Of a stretch of 64,000 nt of DNA, positions 59,979 through 64,000 are shown in pieces. The first letter of the stretch is position 1. Each line of letters opens with the position of its first letter. Below the pieces are notes generated by a model. That model had not been told where the DNA came from. It was given only the letters and a program-made list of their open reading frames with translations, and ran no database searches. The DNA lies in NCBI RefSeq assembly GCF_004297185.1, contig NZ_PGCL01000002.1, positions 124,001 to 188,000 on the forward strand, written 5' to 3'. Source of the stretch: Methanofollis fontis. Its GTDB lineage: Archaea > Halobacteriota > Methanomicrobia > Methanomicrobiales > Methanofollaceae. The position numbers and the translations under genes are program-made.

Positions 59979-61086
59979 ACAGCGATCCCACAACAACCGT
60001 TTTATTGAAGAATGCCGGGAGTCCGTCGGCATATGAGGCAATTTCACCGATGCTGAGCGCCCCTTCAGGCACTATCCCTCCACCCCGCGCACCCACTGTC
60101 CGATGCATCACCGCAAGTTCGTCGACGAACCGATCCTCCAGATACAGCACGCGGGAGATGCAGTCCATCACGAGGATATGCCGGATCGCAGCACCTGGAG
60201 GTGGGAGACTGTCGGCGGTTGCCCGACCCGCGGCCTCGATGAGGGAGGAATCCGACCCCTTGAGCAGGTGCAGGATGGCGTTTTCCGGTATTTCGCCGAC
60301 ACAGACCAGGTCGTCACCGTCCACCGCAAAGGGGTCCCTCACGATGTCCTCGTTTCCCTCGCTGTAAATCCCGAATGGATACCCCTTGGCCATATCGAAA
60401 AATCCCTCATGGGTGATCTCCTGATCTGAGTCAGAGTATATCGACTGTGAATAGACTTCAAATGGAGATGCCCAGTTCAGTTCCTTTATGCGGTTCTCTT
60501 CTGTTTTTGTGGCCACAAATGGGCCCTCCAGTCGTTCCCACCCATGCCTGACCCCGAGCGTGCTCTGGTGATCGATGATGGCGACAACGGCGGCGTTCTC
60601 GGCGATTCCTTCGTTGGTAAAAATACACGGGCGTTGTTGAAAATCTGAAAATCCCGCCCCTCCACCGATATAATGGACAGCATCGCCGATCCGGTTCAGG
60701 ACAGAGGAAAGAAAATCTGTCACATTTGATGCAAGACCATCAATCAGTATGCATGCCGTCCTTTTTTCCGGCATCCCGATCTCCGGTGGTCTCAGGCACG
60801 ATAGATCCCTTTCCGGACGGTTGATCTCCCGGATGAGGGATGGTCGTCCGATGGTGGGAAGCGGGATGATGATGGCGCCTCCACCATCTTTCCCGCTCCC
60901 GTGGACCAGTCCCGGAAACACCCCTCCAAAAAACGAAATGCCGTCGTATTTCAGTTCCGATATCATATTTTCGATATTCGTGGCGCTCTCTTCTCCAAGA
61001 AGGATCATGAAGGATGTATCATCTGTAGTGGGTTCATCCCTGCACCGCTCGGCAATCGAATCGATCTCAGTGTCATCAATATACAT
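59971..61086 (-). CDS. FIST domain protein, probable ligand sensor (371 aa)
   Basis: FIST N (~25-200; SFFGGVFPGLVHGSGKDGGGAI-like region with GGVFPG) and FIST C (~205-355; FEVYSQSI, GARGGGIVPEGALSIGEIAS at the end). FIST domains are proposed to bind small ligands such as amino acids and to work with two-component systems. It is the first gene of the operon with the two kinases. ATG 61086 has GGAGGTGGAGG just before it; a GTG 12 bases upstream is less likely. Confidence 0.85.
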   Translation of the reverse strand: MYIDDTEIDSIAERCRDEPTTDDTSFMILLGEESATNIENMISELKYDGISFFGGVFPGLVHGSGKDGGGAIIIPLPTIGRPSLIREINRPERDLSCLRPPEIGMPEKRTACILIDGLASNVTDFLSSVLNRIGDAVHYIGGGAGFSDFQQRPCIFTNEGIAENAAVVAIIDHQSTLGVRHGWERLEGPFVATKTEENRIKELNWASPFEVYSQSIYSDSDQEITHEGFFDMAKGYPFGIYSEGNEDIVRDPFAVDGDDLVCVGEIPENAILHLLKGSDSSLIEAAGRATADSLPPPGAAIRHILVMDCISRVLYLEDRFVDELAVMHRTVGARGGGIVPEGALSIGEIASYADGLPAFFNKTVVVGSLYD

Positions 61087-61496
61087 GGGGGCCTCCACCT
61101 CCGAAGATCCGCACTCCTGTCCGGTTTGTCTCGTTGAGCTGATCGGGGTCGTGGCGAACAGTTCCTTCTTGAGGCGATCACATATAATGATTTTGATATA
61201 TTTGCTTATTATTTATAATTATAATTATAAATGCGGTATTTGATGGGCGCGTGTACGGGATCTCCACGACAATCTGACGATTTTGCAATGATGGCGCCAT
61301 TCTCACACCCCTTTATCCGTAATCTCGGTTGCCTGCTGTGAAATGCCTGCCCCTCCTCTGATGCGGTCTGAAAATCTGTTCTTTCTGGATCAGGTCAATC
61401 CATGGGTCAATCAAATGACGAAAGAATTATAAATCGTAATGTATATTGTGGTATGTCGATGAATGGCACGTTGATCGATGGGAGAGCGGGAGGAGG
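61087..61496. promoter_or_regulatory. divergent promoter region between FIST operon and response regulator
   Basis: About 410 bases without a gene. A long AT-rich, near-palindromic run (ATTTATAATTATAATTATAAAT, ~61211-61232 on the plus strand) is a plausible promoter of the FIST operon. GAATTATAAATCG at about 61427-61438 is a good TATA box for the plus-strand regulator, 60-70 bases before its ATG. Confidence 0.45.
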
Positions 61497-61907
61497 ATGT
61501 CAGGCACAAACCAGATTTCGATAATGGTGGTGGAGGACGACGGGATTATCGCCTTTGATATCATGATACGGTTGCAGGAGCTGGGATATCCGGATATCGA
61601 ATATGCCATGAGCGGTGAGGATGCCCTGCACTACCTCTCCCTGCATCCGGTGGACCTGATATTCATGGATATCACCCTTGGCGGCAATATGGACGGGATA
61701 CAGACCGCTGCCGCCGTCAGGGGGCGTTATGGCATCCCTGTCGTCTTCCTCACCGCCCATTCAGACATCTCCATGCGAGAAAAGGCAATGGATGCCGGAC
61801 CTGCCGGGTATATCCTCAAGCCATTCGGCGATGAGGATCTCCAGACCGCCATTGAACGGGCACTCTCCTCTGTTCCGACACAAGACCATATTGCAACATG
61901 TGTGTAG
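61497..61907 (+). CDS. single-domain response regulator (136 aa)
   Basis: A receiver: VVEDDG with the acidic pair (~10-15), FMDITLGGNMDGI with the phospho-accepting Asp (~60), VVFLTAH with the Thr switch, and YILKPF with the Lys (~109). There is no output domain. GGGAGGAGG ends right before ATG 61497; upstream in-frame starts are less likely. It is divergent from the FIST-kinase operon, so it is a good candidate target of those kinases (inference). Confidence 0.9.
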   Translation: MSGTNQISIMVVEDDGIIAFDIMIRLQELGYPDIEYAMSGEDALHYLSLHPVDLIFMDITLGGNMDGIQTAAAVRGRYGIPVVFLTAHSDISMREKAMDAGPAGYILKPFGDEDLQTAIERALSSVPTQDHIATCV

Positions 61908-62016
61908 TTGGTCGACCCCCTTCTCCTGCTTCGAGGGCGGATGGTGGTCAGGATGGCATTCCGGGTGCCCGCCTCATTTCTCATCCCCTTATATCCTATG
62001 AAACCGATCTCTGTAT

Positions 62017-62469
62017 ATGGAACGGCTTCATCTCCTCATCCTTGCGGTCGGCGTCGTCATCGGCGGGGCACTTGCCATCACCGTGGATGTGTTTATGGGA
62101 GTGTCGGTGGCCATCATCTTCGGGACGATTGCCATGTCGCTCCACATCATGAACGACACAAAAAATTTGCCTGATATCTCCTGCCGACTCACCGAGGATG
62201 CAAAGGCGGTCCAGCTCAAGAACAGCGGCAACGCCCCGGCCGAGGGGATTCATGTCGCCCTCGTACCGTTGAACATCGAGTTCGACGTCCCTGTGCTCGG
62301 GGTGGAAGAGGAGTACACCCATGCCCTGCCCGAGATGGTGGAGCGGGTGAAGGTCGTTATCACCTACCGGAACACCGAAGGAGGGGGGTTCAACCGCACC
62401 CTCAAGCTCTCATCCATGGATGACGACGACCCGCTCAAACCTGCCTTCCCGATGTTCTCCTGGAAGTAA
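62017..62469 (+). CDS. membrane protein with extracytoplasmic beta domain, unknown (150 aa)
   Basis: Two hydrophobic helices at the N-terminus (~5-22 and 27-45) are followed by a beta-rich domain (~55-130; CRLTEDAKAVQLKNSGNAPA, VALVPLNIEFDVP) that resembles CARDB-type or Ig-like modules, and a short acidic tail. No family is recognised. The ribosome binding site is weak. The 110-base gap before it has no obvious promoter. Confidence 0.65.
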   Translation: MERLHLLILAVGVVIGGALAITVDVFMGVSVAIIFGTIAMSLHIMNDTKNLPDISCRLTEDAKAVQLKNSGNAPAEGIHVALVPLNIEFDVPVLGVEEEYTHALPEMVERVKVVITYRNTEGGGFNRTLKLSSMDDDDPLKPAFPMFSWK

Positions 62470-62519
62470 GAAAAATGTTGATGAATACTATGGTGAGGGG
62501 TTGAACCCCTGCTGCCGGT

Positions 62520-63062
62520 TCAGTCGCTCTTCTCTTCTTTTTTTCCGGTGATCAGGTCGAGGGTTCTTCCGAGGGCGGCAACCGTCTCCTCCTCTTCCTT
62601 GTAGTACTCTGAGAGCGCCCGGTAGAGCATCAGCATCACCTCGTCGCCATAGATCTCGATGGCATCTGCCGCTGAGAGTGGGCAGGCGTAGGAGTCCACC
62701 TCCATCCCCTCGGTGGAGTACATCAGTTCCATGAACTCCCCCTTCTCATTCAGGGTGCAGAACTGGTCGTTCACCCTCTTCTGCGCATCGTCCGGGCGAT
62801 AGGGGAGGGGGTCGGTCCGTCCGAGGACGATCATCCGCTCCCGGTAATATTCGGGATTGAAGATCTCCCCCTTTGTGTCCTTCCGCCCCTTCTTCAGGAG
62901 GTTCATTCCGATCCGCCCGACAATCGGGGCCGCCATCTCTCCCATCCGCGCCAGGAGTTCTGCCCTCTTCCCGGCGACTTCGGCGGTCATCTGTTCCTTT
63001 TCGGTTTCAGCCTCTTTGATCCGGCGGATCAGGGCGTTATATCCTGCTTCAATCTCGTCCAT
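62520..63062 (-). CDS. conserved-looking protein with N-terminal coiled coil, unknown (180 aa)
   Basis: The N-terminal ~40 residues are strongly helical and charged (RIKEAETEKEQMTAEVAGKR), likely a coiled coil. The rest mixes short strands and helices (FNPEYYRERMIVLGRTDP, DAIEIYGDEVMLML, and an acidic end EEEETVAALGRTLDLITG). No transmembrane segment. It lies 34 bases after the methylthiotransferase gene on the same strand. The function is unknown. Confidence 0.65.
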   Translation of the reverse strand: MDEIEAGYNALIRRIKEAETEKEQMTAEVAGKRAELLARMGEMAAPIVGRIGMNLLKKGRKDTKGEIFNPEYYRERMIVLGRTDPLPYRPDDAQKRVNDQFCTLNEKGEFMELMYSTEGMEVDSYACPLSAADAIEIYGDEVMLMLYRALSEYYKEEEETVAALGRTLDLITGKKEEKSD

Positions 63063-63096
63063 CGGTATTCTCCGTATATGGGTATTATCACCACCG

Positions 63097-64000
63097 CTAT
63101 TTTGATGCTGTGGCCCGCCCGGTGAGGTAGACCGTGCGGTTGCCGGTGATCTCCGCACAGAGGCGTTCGCCCGGTCTGAACTCCCCCTGAAGGATCACCT
63201 CCCGGTAGGCATCATCCCGCCCCACCACCGAACCGTTCCGCTTCCGGCAGGTGACCGTCACCTCACAGCGCCGCCCGACGAATTCTGCATTCTGCTCACG
63301 GTAGATCTCCTTTGCGGCGGCATCCAGCAGGCGCGATCGCTCCTTCGCGATCCGCTCGGGCCAGGGTTTCAACGCCGCCGCAGGCGTCCCGGGCCGCGGC
63401 GAGTAGCGGGTGACATTCACCTTTTCCGGGCGCACCCGTCTGAGCAGGTCCAGGCTTGCGGTGAAGTCCTCGTCGCTCTCGGTCGGAAAGCCCGTGATGA
63501 AATCGGTGGAGATGCGGATCCCGGGCACATCCCGGCGGAGGGTGGCGACCAGGGATTCAAACTCCCCCGCCGTATAGCCGCGGTTCATCGCCTCCAGAAC
63601 GGCGTCTGACCCTGACTGCACCGGCAGGTGGACGAAGGCATATACCTTCCCCTCCATGATGGCGCGGGAGAGATCCCCTGCAATCGGTATCGCCGTTGCC
63701 GGGTTCATCATCCCGAGCCTCAGGCGGAAATCACCCGGAACTGCTGAGATTGCATCGATAAGAGAGGGGAGTTCGTCGCCGGTGTCCCGGCCCCATGCGC
63801 TGACGTCCTGCCCGGTCACCTGCACCTCCACCACCCCGCCGGCGACCAGGGCCGTCACCTCCCGGCAGATCTCATCTGCCGCCCTGCTCCAGAGGGGCCC
63901 CCGCGCAAAACGGGTGATGCAGTAGGCGCACGATCCCGTGCACCCGGCGGCGACCTGGACGATCCCGATCCCCTCCCGAACGCCGGTGCAGGCTGCGGTG
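63097..64000 (-). CDS. tRNA methylthiotransferase (MiaB-like / CDKAL1 type), 3' part only
   Basis: The gene runs off the window edge, so the start and N-terminal UPF0004 domain are missing. The radical SAM cluster motif CxxxCxxC is seen as CTGSCAYC, after GIVQVAAG. Then come VQVTGQDVSAWG, FVHLPVQSGSDAVLEAM, ISTDFITGFPTES, and VTRYSPRPGTPA, all typical, and a C-terminal TRAM domain. In archaea this family (e-MtaB) makes ms2t6A at tRNA position 37. Confidence 0.9.
   Translation of the reverse strand, partial: TAACTGVREGIGIVQVAAGCTGSCAYCITRFARGPLWSRAADEICREVTALVAGGVVEVQVTGQDVSAWGRDTGDELPSLIDAISAVPGDFRLRLGMMNPATAIPIAGDLSRAIMEGKVYAFVHLPVQSGSDAVLEAMNRGYTAGEFESLVATLRRDVPGIRISTDFITGFPTESDEDFTASLDLLRRVRPEKVNVTRYSPRPGTPAAALKPWPERIAKERSRLLDAAAKEIYREQNAEFVGRRCEVTVTCRKRNGSVVGRDDAYREVILQGEFRPGERLCAEITGNRTVYLTGRATASK

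Overview
The window looks like chromosomal DNA from a methanogenic archaeon, most likely of the order Methanomicrobiales (Methanofollis/Methanoculleus-like; inference). Seen in the sequence: TBP, MCM, RFC, an Lhr helicase, NMD3, Taw2, archaeal dihydroneopterin aldolase (MptD), the archaeal pantoate-kinase route to CoA, archaeal pilins, an AIR-synthase-related protein common in methanogens, PGF-pre-PGF surface domains, AGGTGA-type ribosome binding sites, and TATA boxes about 26 bases upstream of many start codons.

0-24.6 kb (+): a cell-surface island. Three very large secreted proteins share an N-terminal surface domain, Big_2/PKD/beta-helix/DUF4430-like repeats, PGF-pre-PGF domains and a C-terminal anchor. 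A tight, mostly ATGA-overlapping operon follows (17.1-24.6 kb): secreted proteins with a sulfite-oxidase/molybdopterin-like fold, a PEGA protein, a purple-acid-phosphatase-like enzyme, a lipoprotein of the same apparent fold, and a tungstate-binding-like (WtpA) lipoprotein with no permease or ATPase beside it. This is the best candidate for an undescribed system.

24.7-33.2 kb: an accessory, partly decayed region. It holds a PocR-PAS sensor without an ATPase domain, an MNT/HEPN pair whose HEPN gene is frameshifted, an orphan HicB, a RelE pair, a membrane protein with two degraded partial copies, two pilins flanking a pilin pseudogene, a GC-rich RNA-like island, ThiD, a YgiT/MqsA-type zinc protein and a HicBA pair.

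33.3-42.4 kb: housekeeping. An AIR-synthase-related gene (+) faces an eight-gene minus-strand operon (DUF424, NMD3, Taw2, CoaBC, pantoate kinase, phosphopantothenate synthetase, an RFC paralogue with a degenerate Walker B, and a methyltransferase). A short mptD-TatD operon lies upstream of it.

43.8-53.8 kb: information processing. RFC small subunit and two tandem MCM helicases run on the minus strand. An OB-fold protein, a phosphoesterase and an Lhr helicase run on the plus strand. The two units diverge from one shared TATA-like element. TBP and tRNA-Leu(CAG) follow.

54-64 kb: response regulators, a frameshifted lipoprotein pseudogene, agmatine deiminase, a FIST-kinase-kinase operon, two unknown small proteins, and the 3' part of a tRNA methylthiotransferase gene cut by the window edge.
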